From Cylindrospermum stagnale PCC 7417 (lineage in GTDB: Bacteria > Cyanobacteriota > Cyanobacteriia > Cyanobacteriales > Nostocaceae), in assembly GCF_000317535.1 (NCBI RefSeq), contig NC_019757.1:1339001-1403000 (forward strand): DNA of 64,000 nucleotides, given 5' to 3'. Below are positions 1 to 9,120 of the stretch, piece by piece. The notes beneath the pieces were generated by a model that was given only the letters and a program-made list of their open reading frames with translations, was not told where the DNA came from and ran no database searches. Position numbers and translations under genes: made by a program. Numbering within the stretch: position 1 is the first letter of the stretch; the number at the start of each line of letters is the position of its first letter.

Positions 1-52
1 ATAATTTATCCAGCCCCCGTACACTGCATCTACAAAACTTAAAATTGAAAAA

Positions 53-772
53 ATGAATCCGAACGAACGAGTTATTGTTCCTTTAGATGTACCAGATTTA
101 GAAAGTGCGATCGCACTTTTAGATCAATTTCCCCAAGTTACTTTCTGGAAAGTCGGCTTAGAACTGTTTACCAGCACAGGCCCGACAATTCTAGAAATCC
201 TCAAATCCCGACAAAAGCAGATTTTTCTAGATTTAAAATTTCACGACATCCCCAACACAGTAGCTGGTGCTTGTCGGGCTGCATCCCGTTATGGAGTAGA
301 TTTATTGACAATTCACGCGACTTGTGGTACAGATGCTTTGAAAGCGGCAGCGGAAGCAGTGCAAATTGGTGCAAATCAAGCAGGTGTCAAACCGCCCAAA
401 CTAATCGCCATTACCCTGTTAACGAGCATTTCTGCCAGACAGTTGGCATTTGATTTAAAAATCCCCCTAGAATTGCCAGAATACGCTTTAGAGATGGCAC
501 TTTTAGCCCAGGAAAGCGGGTTAGATGGCGCAGTTTGTTCACCTCAAGAAGTAGCGCAATTGCGGGAAACTTGCAAAGATGACTTTGTGCTAGTTTGTCC
601 GGGAGTGCGTCCCACTTGGGCAGATAAAATGGATCAAAAGCGATCGCTAACTCCCAAACAAGCCATACTTGCAGGCGCAGACTATCTAGTAATCGGTCGT
701 CCGATCACCGCCGCCGCCGATCCTGAGTTAGCTTGGCAGAGAATTTCTGAGGAGTTAAGCGCCATCTCATGA
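53..772 (+). CDS. pyrF: Orotidine 5'-phosphate decarboxylase
   Basis: Catalyses the last step of de novo UMP synthesis, decarboxylation of OMP, in the cytosol. The 239-residue protein has the expected length for the bacterial TIM-barrel family. The signature [11 protein letters not shown] places the catalytic Asp-Lys-Asp set at D60, K62 and D65, and the C-terminal phosphate-binding stretch ends in YLVIGRPIT. The ATG at 53 is followed directly by the conserved N-terminal strand ERVIVPLDV. The stop overlaps the next start as ATGA (769-772), so translation of the following gene may be coupled. Family assignment is secure. Confidence 0.97.
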   Translation: MNPNERVIVPLDVPDLESAIALLDQFPQVTFWKVGLELFTSTGPTILEILKSRQKQIFLDLKFHDIPNTVAGACRAASRYGVDLLTIHATCGTDALKAAAEAVQIGANQAGVKPPKLIAITLLTSISARQLAFDLKIPLELPEYALEMALLAQESGLDGAVCSPQEVAQLRETCKDDFVLVCPGVRPTWADKMDQKRSLTPKQAILAGADYLVIGRPITAAADPELAWQRISEELSAIS

Positions 773-1410
773 AAGCAAGCAGCAGGAATACAAATTATGG
801 CTTGTGGTTTGTAGCTTGTAGCTGCTGGGTTTTAACATCCAATAGCCTTAATTATCCTGCATACTCCCAGAACCTCACCCCATATCAGAGCAAGGGGGAA
901 AATGAAAAGATCAAAAACTCCTGTTCAGAGCAAAATTTAGAAACATTAATAACGCAATTATTGCGGGATTTACCCAACTATAGTAACCGTGCTACTCAAC
1001 GCGCACGTCGTTTGAGCAGACGTGTTGACCTTTTCAGTTATATGCTAGTTGCGGGAAGACCTGAGTTTACGCCCTTACCCTTAAACCCTGGTGGTGAAAG
1101 CGCAAATGAGTATCAATCTGAAGGCGTAGAGCAAGTTTTCTTTACTACCTTAGAGCGGCAGTATATAAATAAGAAAGCGGTAGAATTGCAGCAATTCCAC
1201 AGGTTATTTTTAACGAAAACTACAAATGGCTGGGCGTTGGTGATGATGTATACTCAAACTGGTTCTTATTCTCAAGCACAACCGCCATCACCGCCACGGG
1301 ATAGTAGTAACAGTGCAGTAGCTCAAGGTGTTAAACTCTGGTTACGCGATTGTCAAGCGGGAAGTATGCGCTCAAATAATTCAAAAAAATTATCGCTTTT
1401 CGGTAAATAG
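769..1410 (+). CDS. Hypothetical exported protein, coupled to pyrF
   Basis: A 213-residue protein I do not recognise as a named family. Residues 1-33 look like a signal sequence (short basic start, [12 protein letters not shown] hydrophobic core, possible cleavage after AYS). The mature part is hydrophilic with conserved-looking segments ([18 protein letters not shown] around 64-82; a stretch on an aromatic-rich strand around 115-165) and a proline/serine linker near 170. The start overlaps the pyrF stop by four bases, the only evidence for co-expression. Likely periplasmic or outer-membrane associated; function unknown. Confidence 0.75.
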   Translation: MKASSRNTNYGLWFVACSCWVLTSNSLNYPAYSQNLTPYQSKGENEKIKNSCSEQNLETLITQLLRDLPNYSNRATQRARRLSRRVDLFSYMLVAGRPEFTPLPLNPGGESANEYQSEGVEQVFFTTLERQYINKKAVELQQFHRLFLTKTTNGWALVMMYTQTGSYSQAQPPSPPRDSSNSAVAQGVKLWLRDCQAGSMRSNNSKKLSLFGK

Positions 1411-1510
1411 TCACTTTTCTATTTTTTTGCAATAATTCAGGGCTATTCTCAAGATTGTTGCTAAATATTATCAATAATTTAACGAGTTTACGTCTTCTCA
1501 GCCATTGATG

Positions 1511-1538
1511 TTGACTCTTGACTTTTTTGTGATACTAT
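1511..1538 (+). promoter_or_regulatory. Possible orphan sigma-70-type promoter
   Basis: TTGACT at 1511-1516 and TACTAT at 1533-1538 are separated by 16 bp, close to consensus. No plus-strand gene follows before 2.9 kb, so it may drive a short RNA or be fortuitous. The rest of the 1411-1750 gap holds an 8-bp perfect inverted repeat (GTGTAAAA 1692-1699 with TTTTACAC 1709-1716) and the hairpin listed next; nothing else was seen. Confidence 0.25.
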
Positions 1539-1724
1539 ATATTTAAAATCCAAGGGCTTTTTATAAAAACTTTTCGCCCATAGGCATAAAAATCTAAACA
1601 GTGGAAAAATCGAAGCGATTATCTACGAAAAAGATTGTGTGTGATGTGGTTCTGTATCCGCTTTGCAGAAATTGAAGCAAAAAGCGCACTAGTGTAAAAT
1701 TGTTTAGGTTTTACACAAACAAAG

Positions 1725-1738
1725 CCCACCTCCGTGGG
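1725..1738 (-). terminator. Hairpin 3' of the small Gly/Ser-rich gene
   Basis: CCCAC (1725-1729) pairs with GTGGG (1734-1738) around a 4-nt loop. Read on the minus strand it lies about 13 bases after the stop at 1751 and is followed by CTTTGTTT, consistent with a weak intrinsic terminator. Confidence 0.35.
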
Positions 1739-1750
1739 TTAAGAAAAATT

Positions 1751-2011
1751 TTAATCCCCACCACCATCGCAACCGCCACCACCGTCAGAACCCCCGCTAT
1801 CGCAGCTGCTACCACTATCATAGCTGCTACCACCATCATAACTTCCACCATCTCCAACAAACCAAGTATCACTGCTGCTTGAAGAGTCGCTAGAGTAATA
1901 ATTTTTTCTTCTAGGAGATGAATTGCTACTGCTAGAATAAGCTGCTGACAAGCCCAAAACGGCTAAACTTACCAAAAAGATTATGACTAATAAGCCAATG
2001 AGAACTGACAT
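1751..2011 (-). CDS. Small membrane-anchored Ser/Gly/Asp-rich protein
   Basis: An 86-residue protein with one N-terminal transmembrane helix (about residues 3-24, LIGLLVIIFLVSLAVLGLSA), a basic patch (SPRRKNYY) and a low-complexity tail of Ser, Gly and Asp with two cysteines, ending GGGGCDGGGD. Such Gly-rich tails after a membrane helix occur in YgcG/TPM-like and other small cyanobacterial envelope proteins, but no catalytic domain is present. Composition is strongly biased, yet the frame starts with a plausible ATG and is followed by a hairpin. Function unknown. Confidence 0.6.
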   Translation of the reverse strand: MSVLIGLLVIIFLVSLAVLGLSAAYSSSSNSSPRRKNYYSSDSSSSSDTWFVGDGGSYDGGSSYDSGSSCDSGGSDGGGGCDGGGD

Positions 2012-2082
2012 AGTTTTCCTGCTTTGGTAATGTATCCAAAATTAATCAGTGAAAAGAAGTCTCACTATAAACTTCAGTTTCA

Positions 2083-2760
2083 TCAGCCGTTATTCCGGAT
2101 TTCATCAAACTTAGCTCGTACCGCCTGTATATCCTGCCACATTAACCATTTTGGTGAACCCTTTTCTTTAGAAGGATTACGCAACAAGTAGGAGGGGTGG
2201 AAAATTGGCATACACAAACGCCCTTCCCACTCTAGCCACTGTCCACGAATTTTCGTAATTCCTCGCTTATCGCCGGTGATACCTTTAACAGCAGTCGCAC
2301 CTGTTAATAAAATAATTTTTGGGTCAATTAGGCGAATTTGTTCTAATAAATAAGGTTTGCAAGCCGCTATTTCCTCAGGTGTGGGAACTCGGTTTTCTGG
2401 AGGGCGGCATTTATTGATATTGGCTATATATATATCATTTTCTGTAGTTAGATTCACGGATGCCAAGATTTTATCTAGCAATTGACCTGATCTACCCACA
2501 AATGGTAAACCTGTTTCATCTTCGCTTTGTCCTGGAGCTTCGCCGATAATCATGATTAGCGATCGCAGATTACCGCGTCCGACAACAGCATGGGTGCGAG
2601 TGTTTCCCAAGCCGCAACGGTGACAGTTATTGCAATGCTGTGCTAACTCGGTGACATTAGCATAAGTTCCAGGAGGAATAGGAATTTTGGCGTTTGTGGG
2701 AATCAGCTCTCGTTCATTAAAAGTTGAATCCTCAAAGAGGCTGAGTTGGGTTTCGCTCAT
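2083..2760 (-). CDS. Family-4 uracil-DNA glycosylase
   Basis: Removes uracil from DNA in base-excision repair. Motif A GEAPGQSED, the cluster cysteines (HCNNCHRCG near residues 43-49, NKCRPP and AACKPY downstream, forming the 4Fe-4S set of family-4 enzymes) and motif HPSYLL near the C-terminus are all present. I start at the ATG at 2760 (225 residues, beginning MSETQLSLFEDS) because the reading frame upstream to 2889 looks non-conserved; the longer 268-residue form is possible. No clear Shine-Dalgarno sequence at either. Family assignment is secure, start less so. Confidence 0.92.
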   Translation of the reverse strand: MSETQLSLFEDSTFNERELIPTNAKIPIPPGTYANVTELAQHCNNCHRCGLGNTRTHAVVGRGNLRSLIMIIGEAPGQSEDETGLPFVGRSGQLLDKILASVNLTTENDIYIANINKCRPPENRVPTPEEIAACKPYLLEQIRLIDPKIILLTGATAVKGITGDKRGITKIRGQWLEWEGRLCMPIFHPSYLLRNPSKEKGSPKWLMWQDIQAVRAKFDEIRNNG

Positions 2761-3189
2761 GAAAGTTGGGATGTTAACTTGGGCATCAGTGGCCTGATTG
2801 TGGGCGGTTTTTCTAGAATAGACTTTTGCGGAATATTGGGTATTTATATAACTCTTACAAATTAGCCGATAGGCGTAAAGCTCAGTCACGAAGAGTGCTG
2901 AGATATAAGCGACATTTCGGCAGGCTCAATGCATCGCTCGTGCAGTTCGACAAGCTAGCTCACTGACCACGGTTTTAACCGCATTCAAAATTAATTTTTG
3001 GTACAGGGCGTGGTATAATACGATTGTACCACAGGTAGAATAACCGCTAGCACAAATGGATAACCAACCCCAAAACGACTGGCTAGGAAACAATAATGGA
3101 TAGTGGGTAGCGAGTAAACCACAATAAACAAAGCTAGGATACCAACGCGCATTCAGACCAGTGAACAACACTATTTATTGATTGTAAAA

Positions 3190-3390
3190 AGTACCGTAGG
3201 GCATACGGGAACTGGAGAAATGATTCTCTAACGCTTAGGGAGATGAAGCCCACTGGGGTCAACCAAATTAGGCTAGAAACTTTGTTCAATAAACGGGTTT
3301 CCGGTTTAAGTATTGCCGAAAGGATGGATGATTTTAAGGTACGTCGATGAACTAAGAATCGAGCGTGTCTTCAGACCTGAGAGTGTCAAT
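3190..3390 (+). mobile_element. Degraded IS200/IS605-like right end
   Basis: The segment ends in AAGAATCGAGCGTGTCTTCA followed by a decayed hairpin and GAGAGTGTCAA, resembling the right-end/omega-RNA sequence of cyanobacterial TnpB elements. A short open stretch before it (about 3221-3350) may be the last TnpB codons. No intact transposase is present. The rest of the 2890-3617 gap holds a dispersed repeat (about 2908-2960) and no convincing gene. Assignment is from memory of family ends, so tentative. Confidence 0.35.
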
Positions 3391-3617
3391 TTAACAGTTA
3401 ATTTGTACTAAATTCGAGTGATGAGCAAAGCAATGCCGCCCTTGAATAAATTGGCGCAAGTGGAGACATGAGGAATGCTCCTGTGTCTCTAGCAATCCCA
3501 GCGGAAGGGGGAAGTGGGAGGATTTTGGGTTTTGGATATTTGATGCTGTGGAAATTTAAACTTTGAATTATTTTTTCCCCTTTGCCTGGATGCTTGGCGC
3601 CGCTAAATATTCGTAGA

Positions 3618-4628
3618 TCACCCTTGCTCGTATTGTATGGCTTTGGCATAATCACCCAAGGCGTAACAAGCGCCCTTGAGGCTAGCAAGGGATTGTTCTT
3701 CACTGCGGCGATCTTTCATCTCCCTAGCTAACAGCAAGCGTTCTTCATAATATTTAATCGCTTTGTTATAATCACCTAAAGCTTCACAAGCAACTCCTAA
3801 ACTGCCTAGAGACTGTTCCTGACTACGCTTGTCTTGAATTTGTCTGGCTAATTGCAACCGCTCTTCATAATATGTAATGGCTTTGGCATAATCACCCAAG
3901 GTATAGCAAGCATGACCTAGATTTTTCAGTACCTGAGTAGCACTGCGAGTATTGTTGAGGGTGCGTGCTAGTTTGACACACTGTTCATAATAGGCGATTG
4001 CTTTTGGGTAATCGTCCAAAGCGTACCAAGCATTACCGAGATTTTTCAGTACTTGTTCTTCTCCCCAGTTGTCTTTGAGTTCCTGTACGATTTCTAGGCT
4101 TTGCTGCTGATATTCGATCGCCTGTGTAAATTTGCCTGAGGCTTTATACACTAATCCCAGATTATTCAGTGCTGCTACTTGACTTCGCTTGTCTCGCATC
4201 TGCTGAGTCAGTTTCAAGCACTTTTCTAGAAACTCAATCGCTTTGTCGTATTCATTCAGATGACGGTAAGCATTACCTAAATGCGAAAGCACCTGCATCT
4301 CCACTAGCAAGTCTGATTGATCATTTTTCAAGGATAGACACTGCTGGGAGTAGGAAATAGTACTTTTATAGTCTCCGATGGTGTAAGCTGTCAGTGCTAA
4401 AAAAGCCAAAACTTGGGCTTGTCTTTGTAAATCCCCAGCTGCGCAAAATAATTGCAGGGATTGTTGTAACGACTTCGTCGCCGTAGTTAATTCACCAGCT
4501 TGTTGCTGTTGAATGCCTTGCTGCATTAGTGTGGTTGCTACTGATAATTGGTGATCACTTTCCTGTGATGGTGGCATTTCTGCTTCTGGATCTGAGCCGA
4601 ATTCATGGGTAATTGTGTTGCGCTTCAC
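3618..4628 (-). CDS. TPR-repeat protein, C-terminally truncated
   Basis: 336 residues: a short hydrophilic N-terminus (about 1-30) followed by seven to eight TPR units of about 40 residues with the period A...LG..Y..L.DY.KAI.YYE. Tetratricopeptide arrays mediate protein-protein contacts; in cyanobacteria such arrays often sit next to CHAT, kinase or NB-ARC domains, none of which is present. The frame stops in mid-repeat (YAKAIQYEQG) where other copies continue with YYEERLQLAR; one Tyr of the usual pair is missing, suggesting a small deletion near 3630. A decayed transposon end lies 230 bp downstream, so truncation by insertion or excision is plausible. Confidence 0.8.
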   Translation of the reverse strand: MKRNTITHEFGSDPEAEMPPSQESDHQLSVATTLMQQGIQQQQAGELTTATKSLQQSLQLFCAAGDLQRQAQVLAFLALTAYTIGDYKSTISYSQQCLSLKNDQSDLLVEMQVLSHLGNAYRHLNEYDKAIEFLEKCLKLTQQMRDKRSQVAALNNLGLVYKASGKFTQAIEYQQQSLEIVQELKDNWGEEQVLKNLGNAWYALDDYPKAIAYYEQCVKLARTLNNTRSATQVLKNLGHACYTLGDYAKAITYYEERLQLARQIQDKRSQEQSLGSLGVACEALGDYNKAIKYYEERLLLAREMKDRRSEEQSLASLKGACYALGDYAKAIQYEQG

Positions 4629-4832
4629 TGGTTTCAGGTGTGTTCTAAGTAGTTAAAAGGGAACTGTATCTTTTGAGCCATTATTCCAGCCGTCTTTCGA
4701 TATCAACCGATTATTTTTCAATTTAGGAATAGATTTAGTCTTCCCAAAACCAGAATATATATCTCACTCATTAGCTAGTGATTAGCCTTTTGTTAGTGTT
4801 GATTCATCATCAGATTAATCAGGAGATTGAAT

Positions 4833-5486
4833 ATGCAAAGACGCCTGGAACCAGAAGTTATGGATAGCCTGGAAGAAGCGATTGAGTATGACGCCATGGA
4901 TTTTACCGAGGTAAATACCACCTTTGCAAAACAAGCCATCGCTCTTGTGCCAACAGAAGAAGCTTTGGTGTTAGATGCTGGTACTGGTACTGGACGAATT
5001 CCGGTCTTAATGAGTCAAATGCGTCCGCAATGGCGATTCATCGCCATTGACTTAGCTGAAAATATGCTAAAAATTGCCGCACAACACTGGCAGCAGACTA
5101 GTTCGCCACAGCAAATTCGTTGGGAATTGGTGGATGCTAAACATTTGCCTTATCATGATGAACAGTTTGATCTAGTAATCTCAAATAGCCTGATCCACCA
5201 TTTACCCGAACCATTACTATTTTTTAGCGAGTTAAAACGCGTCACTAAACCTAATGGCAGTATCTTCATTCGAGATTTATTTCGTCCCGCTGATGAGGAA
5301 ACCATAAATGCCTTGGTTGATAGTATTGGTGTTGAATATAACCAGCATCAAACAAAATTATTTCGCGATTCTCTCCATGCCGCTCTCACACTAGATGAGG
5401 TGAATCAGTTGATTTCTGAAGTGGGTTTACCAAGAGTGAAAGTTTATCAATCAAGCGATCGCCATTGGACTGCGGAACAAAGTTGA
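4833..5486 (+). CDS. Class I SAM-dependent methyltransferase
   Basis: A 217-residue Rossmann-fold methyltransferase of the UbiE/COQ5-like type: motif I VLDAGTGTGRIP (about residues 46-57), an acidic ribose-binding residue in FIAIDLAENM, and the post-II segment FDLVISNSLIHHLPEP. The substrate cannot be inferred. I start at ATG 4833 because AGGAG at 4821-4825 gives a 7-nt spacing; the in-frame TTG at 4827 is too close to the SD. It stands alone between a TPR gene on the other strand and a repeat-rich gap. Confidence 0.88.
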   Translation: MQRRLEPEVMDSLEEAIEYDAMDFTEVNTTFAKQAIALVPTEEALVLDAGTGTGRIPVLMSQMRPQWRFIAIDLAENMLKIAAQHWQQTSSPQQIRWELVDAKHLPYHDEQFDLVISNSLIHHLPEPLLFFSELKRVTKPNGSIFIRDLFRPADEETINALVDSIGVEYNQHQTKLFRDSLHAALTLDEVNQLISEVGLPRVKVYQSSDRHWTAEQS

Positions 5487-5640
5487 ATTTCTATTGACTG
5501 CTACCCTCCCAGAATGCCTACCGCCCTACATTCACTAATTTAATTGCCGTATTTCTACGCTATTCTCAGTGTAGGCTATTTTCAAGGCAGTTACCAGAAT
5601 TGCGGAGAGGGGTAACTGGGGAAACTGCCACCGGGAAAAT

Positions 5641-5672
5641 GCGATCGCTTCCAGCGGGGCGTAGCCCATCGC
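5641..5672 (-). repeat. 32-bp GC-rich dispersed element, copy 1
   Basis: GCGATCGC at one end and GCCCATCGC at the other with a GGGGCG core; nearly the same 32 bp occurs at 32378-32409, 34561-34592 and 60873-60904 in alternating orientation. Further HIP1-type GC-rich fragments continue to about 5730. Copy 1 is intergenic. Confidence 0.8.
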
Positions 5673-5771
5673 CTCCGGCGGGCGCTCCGCGCCATCGCTC
5701 TTAGTGCGGGCGCTTTGCGCCATTGCGGGAACGGGTGCTGTTGCCCAACCCACCGCGCCAAAGGCATAGTG

Positions 5772-6121
5772 GAGGCTGGCTAATTCCAGTCAGCCTCGGC
5801 AACATACGCACCATCGCTGGGCATCATGCTCCATCCGTGTAGTCCTCCCCATTCCCAAATCAAGGATGTCGCCAAAGTACCATCCCAAATTATTAAAAGT
5901 TTTGCTCCTGGACGTTGTCAGCGGAGATCCTCCAAGAAATTAATAGTGTTTTCAGTGTCCCCTTTCTTCGCCGACCGGTGGCATTCCCCAACTTCTTGTC
6001 GGAGCATGTCTAAATTTACGATTATTGGCAGTAAATACACCAACGCTGTTTGGCGGGAAGAAGATAGCTTTCCCCGGATAAACGGGACAACCAATTTATA
6101 GGTGACAAAAGACAAATTCAC
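5772..6121 (-). pseudogene. Decayed IS630-like DDE transposase fragment
   Basis: On the minus strand the frame reads ENTINFLEDLR, a TGA stop at 5918-5920, then QRPGAKLLIIWDG, which matches the segment before and including the second catalytic Asp of DDE_3 (IS630/Tc1) transposases (FL..LR.QRPG.KLLIIWDG). The third catalytic position and most of the N-terminus are not recognisable, and no terminal repeats were found. The remainder of 5487-6300 contains the GC-rich element above and no convincing gene. Confidence 0.4.
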
Positions 6122-6300
6122 ATTTGCACGGAAGTCCTCAATAGCAATCGGGTATTAATCCAATAAAAATATTCCTTAAGTCTAGATTTATATATGCTCT
6201 AGGTACGAAGTTATCATGTCGCCAGTATTTGAGAATATAGTGGTGGTATGGTGCTCCACACTCAGAATTTTTTGTTTTGTCAGTATAGATTTGGATTATT

Positions 6301-6702
6301 ATGATCCGAGATTTGATTTTTTGCTTACAAGAAGCAACAGTATATTTGATCTTTAAGAAGTCCTGGCTACCCAAAGATCCTGCTGAATGTTTCGTGAATC
6401 CTCCCTGTGGGTGTGCTAATCCTGGTAAAAGTCTCAAATGTGAAGATTGCCCCCATCTTGAGGCTTGTTTATCTAATATCAAGCTCCAAAAGCCTAGACT
6501 AAGTAATTCAAAATTCGTCTTAGAAACTTGGGACAGACCCAAAGCAACACCGTCTACTTTCGGCAAAATTCGTCTGAGAAAGTTGGGCGGAACCCAAACC
6601 GACACCGCCAACTTTCGGCAAAATTCAAAATTGCCAAATATACCCGTAGATGTTGGTGTACAGGTTGGCAAAGATAGTAATGCTCATGTCTCAAAAAGTT
6701 AA
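6301..6702 (+). CDS. Hypothetical cysteine-rich protein
   Basis: 133 residues, no family recognised. Residues 30-60 carry a dense cysteine set (ECF, PPCGCANPG, KCEDCPHLEAC) that could bind zinc or an Fe-S cluster; this part looks like real coding sequence. The C-terminal half is produced by a 55-bp tandem repeat read in shifting frames, so it is probably not conserved. No clear Shine-Dalgarno sequence. The end overlaps the convergent nagB by 4 bases. A longer minus-strand reading frame over the same DNA has no recognisable features. Confidence 0.45.
   Translation: MIRDLIFCLQEATVYLIFKKSWLPKDPAECFVNPPCGCANPGKSLKCEDCPHLEACLSNIKLQKPRLSNSKFVLETWDRPKATPSTFGKIRLRKLGGTQTDTANFRQNSKLPNIPVDVGVQVGKDSNAHVSKS
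6509..6626 (+). repeat. 55-bp tandem repeat
   Basis: Two units (6509-6563, 6564-6618) and the first 8 bases of a third (6619-6626), each beginning CAAAATTC and ending ACTTTCGG, with about 80 percent identity. The 55-bp period is not a multiple of three, so the overlapping reading frame changes frame between units. Confidence 0.85.
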
Positions 6703-7472
6703 GCTAGCAAACTAGCAGAATTCACATCCAAAAATAAGGTTGCTTGGGGTTGTCGACGCAGAATAGAAGCCGGACACTCTGTAGTAATATCTCCAGACAA
6801 TATTTGGTTTACAACCTTGGCTTTACGTGTTTCTGGCGCTAGGCAAATAATTTTTTTGGCGGCACAAATCATGGGAATAGTCACAGTAAAAGCATATTTT
6901 GGCACAGATTCTAGATTAGAAAAATGCCCTGTGTTGACTTGTTGCTGACGGTTCACCATATCCAGTTTTACCAGTTTCACACTGTCTGGGTCTTGAAAAT
7001 CTGCCACTGCTGGATCGTTAAAAGCCAAATGTCCATTTTCACCAACACCGAGACAGCACAAGTCAATTGGTTGAGCTTGCAGGAGTTTGGCGTAGCGATC
7101 GCATTCTGCCACAGGTTGCAATGCATCACCAACAAGATAGTGAAACTGTTTCATTGACACCCGCTGCTCTACATGCTCCCGCAGATAACGCCGGAAACTG
7201 GCAGGATGGTCAGCAGTAATACCCAAATATTCATCTAGATGAAACAAGGTGATCCGTGACCAGTCCACACCACCCAAGGTGATCAAAGCATCGAGGAATT
7301 TGAGTTGAGAATTGCCTGTGGCTAATAATACAGCGACTGTATCTTGTTGCTTGATCAGGTTCTGTAAATAATTCTGTGCGATTCTGGCAACATCCTGCGC
7401 CATATGGGCATCATTGTTGTAAATCTGCACCATCAGATCATCGACACGAAAAAATTTTGTCGCGGTTAACAT
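6699..7472 (-). CDS. nagB: Glucosamine-6-phosphate deaminase
   Basis: 257 residues of the NagB/SugB (glucosamine-6-phosphate isomerase/6-phosphogluconolactonase-like) fold. Visible motifs: ATGNSQ phosphate loop (about 51-56), LFHLDEYLG with the catalytic Asp (76-84), GVGENGHLAFNDP (about 142-154) and TVTIPM near 197. Converts GlcN6P to Fru6P and ammonia, linking amino-sugar use to glycolysis. The length fits NagB (about 260). No nagA or transporter adjoins. An ATG at 7472 is used; SD not obvious. Confidence 0.9.
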   Translation of the reverse strand: MLTATKFFRVDDLMVQIYNNDAHMAQDVARIAQNYLQNLIKQQDTVAVLLATGNSQLKFLDALITLGGVDWSRITLFHLDEYLGITADHPASFRRYLREHVEQRVSMKQFHYLVGDALQPVAECDRYAKLLQAQPIDLCCLGVGENGHLAFNDPAVADFQDPDSVKLVKLDMVNRQQQVNTGHFSNLESVPKYAFTVTIPMICAAKKIICLAPETRKAKVVNQILSGDITTECPASILRRQPQATLFLDVNSASLLA

Positions 7473-7554
7473 TTACTTACACAGAAAGTTAACTATCCAA
7501 AAGTAACTTGAAGCCCATTGCCAAAATCAAAGACTGAAAAATATCTTTTACTTT

Positions 7555-8640
7555 TTAAAGTGTCTCTGGTGGGGCAATATCTCCTCCGGCACTGATACCA
7601 GTACTATTAGACTTAATCCCCGGTTTAATAGTTGCTTCAGTCTTTTGGGGTGACTGTTCAGGGGATAAAGCAGCAGGAATAACCACATCTGATTTTAGTG
7701 CTCCTTCGCTGTTTGCTTGCTGAGATATCAAAGACAATCCTCCCACTGCACCAGCAACAAGGGCTGTATAGCCCAGATACAAATGTATTGGGTGAATCTC
7801 CAGTGCCAATACTCCAGAAGTTTTTTTGGACTGATGCCATGAAGGCAAAACTGATTTCACCGAATTGGTTGCAGGTAAAGAAGCTGCTAAAATTGTGCCA
7901 TTTACTCCCAAGGCATTTCCCATAACGCGGATAAAACCACGAATCAAGACATCTTCTGGCAATAAATCTAAATTACCATTCTCCACTGCTTCCATGTGAT
8001 GGAGAGATATATGAGTATAAACATAAAGTTGGGCCAGTGAAAGATTTTGAGCTTCACGTGCAAGTTTTAGTTGTTTACCGATTTGATGCAGACGGGCTAA
8101 ACGCTGGTTGGCTTGTTCAATTGTGTCCGTTTTTTTATTCCAAGGTAACCTGCTCGTTTTTGTTCTCTTTAAGGCTTTGTCTTCTCGGCTACTTGCTGGA
8201 TATACGGCTGTATTTGCTACCTGGAGTTTAGACTCTAATGGCAAATTGCCTTCGCTAGGATTTAAATTCCCTGCTTCGGGGTGTGATTCAATACTTGTTA
8301 AGTACTGTGATGCGTCGCTAGATTGTTCTTGTTCTACTTTTGGGGTAACAGCAGCATCTACATCTAGCTGTGGGTTAATATCTGCAACTGTTTGATGCTG
8401 TCGCGCGAATTTCTGAAATGCTAAACCAATCGCTTCTCTGCCTACAGCTTTAAACAAAATTTTGGCTTTTTCATCGGAAGAGCCGAGCAGCTTTTGCAAA
8501 ATAGCTAACGCTTGGCGATAAACTTGACTACGGTGTAGTTCTACTTCTATTTCACCCAGTAGCGATCGCAATTCATCTTGAGATATTTGAATAGTCGGAT
8601 TTCCCGGAAAATTTAACAAGTATACAGGTGTCATAGTCAT
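7555..8640 (-). CDS. RodZ-like HTH membrane protein
   Basis: 361 residues. N-terminal 1-100 is a helical region (ISQDELRSLLGEIEVELHRS) unlike standard RodZ, followed by a variable linker, an HTH_25-type domain (about 183-255: IGKQLKLAREAQNLSLAQL ... LLPEDVLIRGFIR), one transmembrane helix (about 283-303) and a Pro/Ser-rich exterior tail without a clear DUF4115 domain. RodZ-type proteins couple MreB to the cell wall; the extra N-terminal domain suggests a cyanobacterial variant. It is divergent from another RodZ-like gene 1.1 kb away. Confidence 0.75.
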   Translation of the reverse strand: MTMTPVYLLNFPGNPTIQISQDELRSLLGEIEVELHRSQVYRQALAILQKLLGSSDEKAKILFKAVGREAIGLAFQKFARQHQTVADINPQLDVDAAVTPKVEQEQSSDASQYLTSIESHPEAGNLNPSEGNLPLESKLQVANTAVYPASSREDKALKRTKTSRLPWNKKTDTIEQANQRLARLHQIGKQLKLAREAQNLSLAQLYVYTHISLHHMEAVENGNLDLLPEDVLIRGFIRVMGNALGVNGTILAASLPATNSVKSVLPSWHQSKKTSGVLALEIHPIHLYLGYTALVAGAVGGLSLISQQANSEGALKSDVVIPAALSPEQSPQKTEATIKPGIKSNSTGISAGGDIAPPETL

Positions 8641-9120
8641 GATTGAAATCTCTCCGAGCTGAGAGCTTGAGCACAGAGTGGTTCTACCTGTATTATTTCT
8701 TCTAATGTTGGCTACAATATCCGGATTATTAAAAGCATGTTTTAAAAAGTCATGCTGTTCGCCTAGCGTGCCGTAGACATACCTAGCACGGCGTAGTCAA
8801 GCATCTCTGACTGACAACTCAAACCCCAGATTCTAGAAGATGTGGCACGATGCTCGACGAAGCGCCAGCGACCGGTTCCGCTTTACTCTAGGCAGAACGA
8901 CAAACTATACCAAATTGGACTTGAGAAACATCCTTTGAGTCTGATTTATCTGCTGGCATTACTTAAGCATATATAAACACTAAGCACATAATTAGTACAC
9001 TTTCTGAAGTCCTGATGTATCAAGTGACAGTCCATTTTAAACTTAAAACCTGAAGATCAACCTTAGTTGCTGAATAATAAGGGAATACCAAAAATTAAAT
9101 TATCCAGTAATCATAGACTT

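Noticed and set aside
2926-3171. 81-residue minus-strand frame
   Set aside because: Composition is random (Trp, Tyr and Cys-rich), no motif, and the region contains dispersed repeats.
6138-6671. 177-residue minus-strand frame overlapping the small Cys-rich gene
   Set aside because: No recognisable domain; the plus-strand frame has the more protein-like cysteine block.
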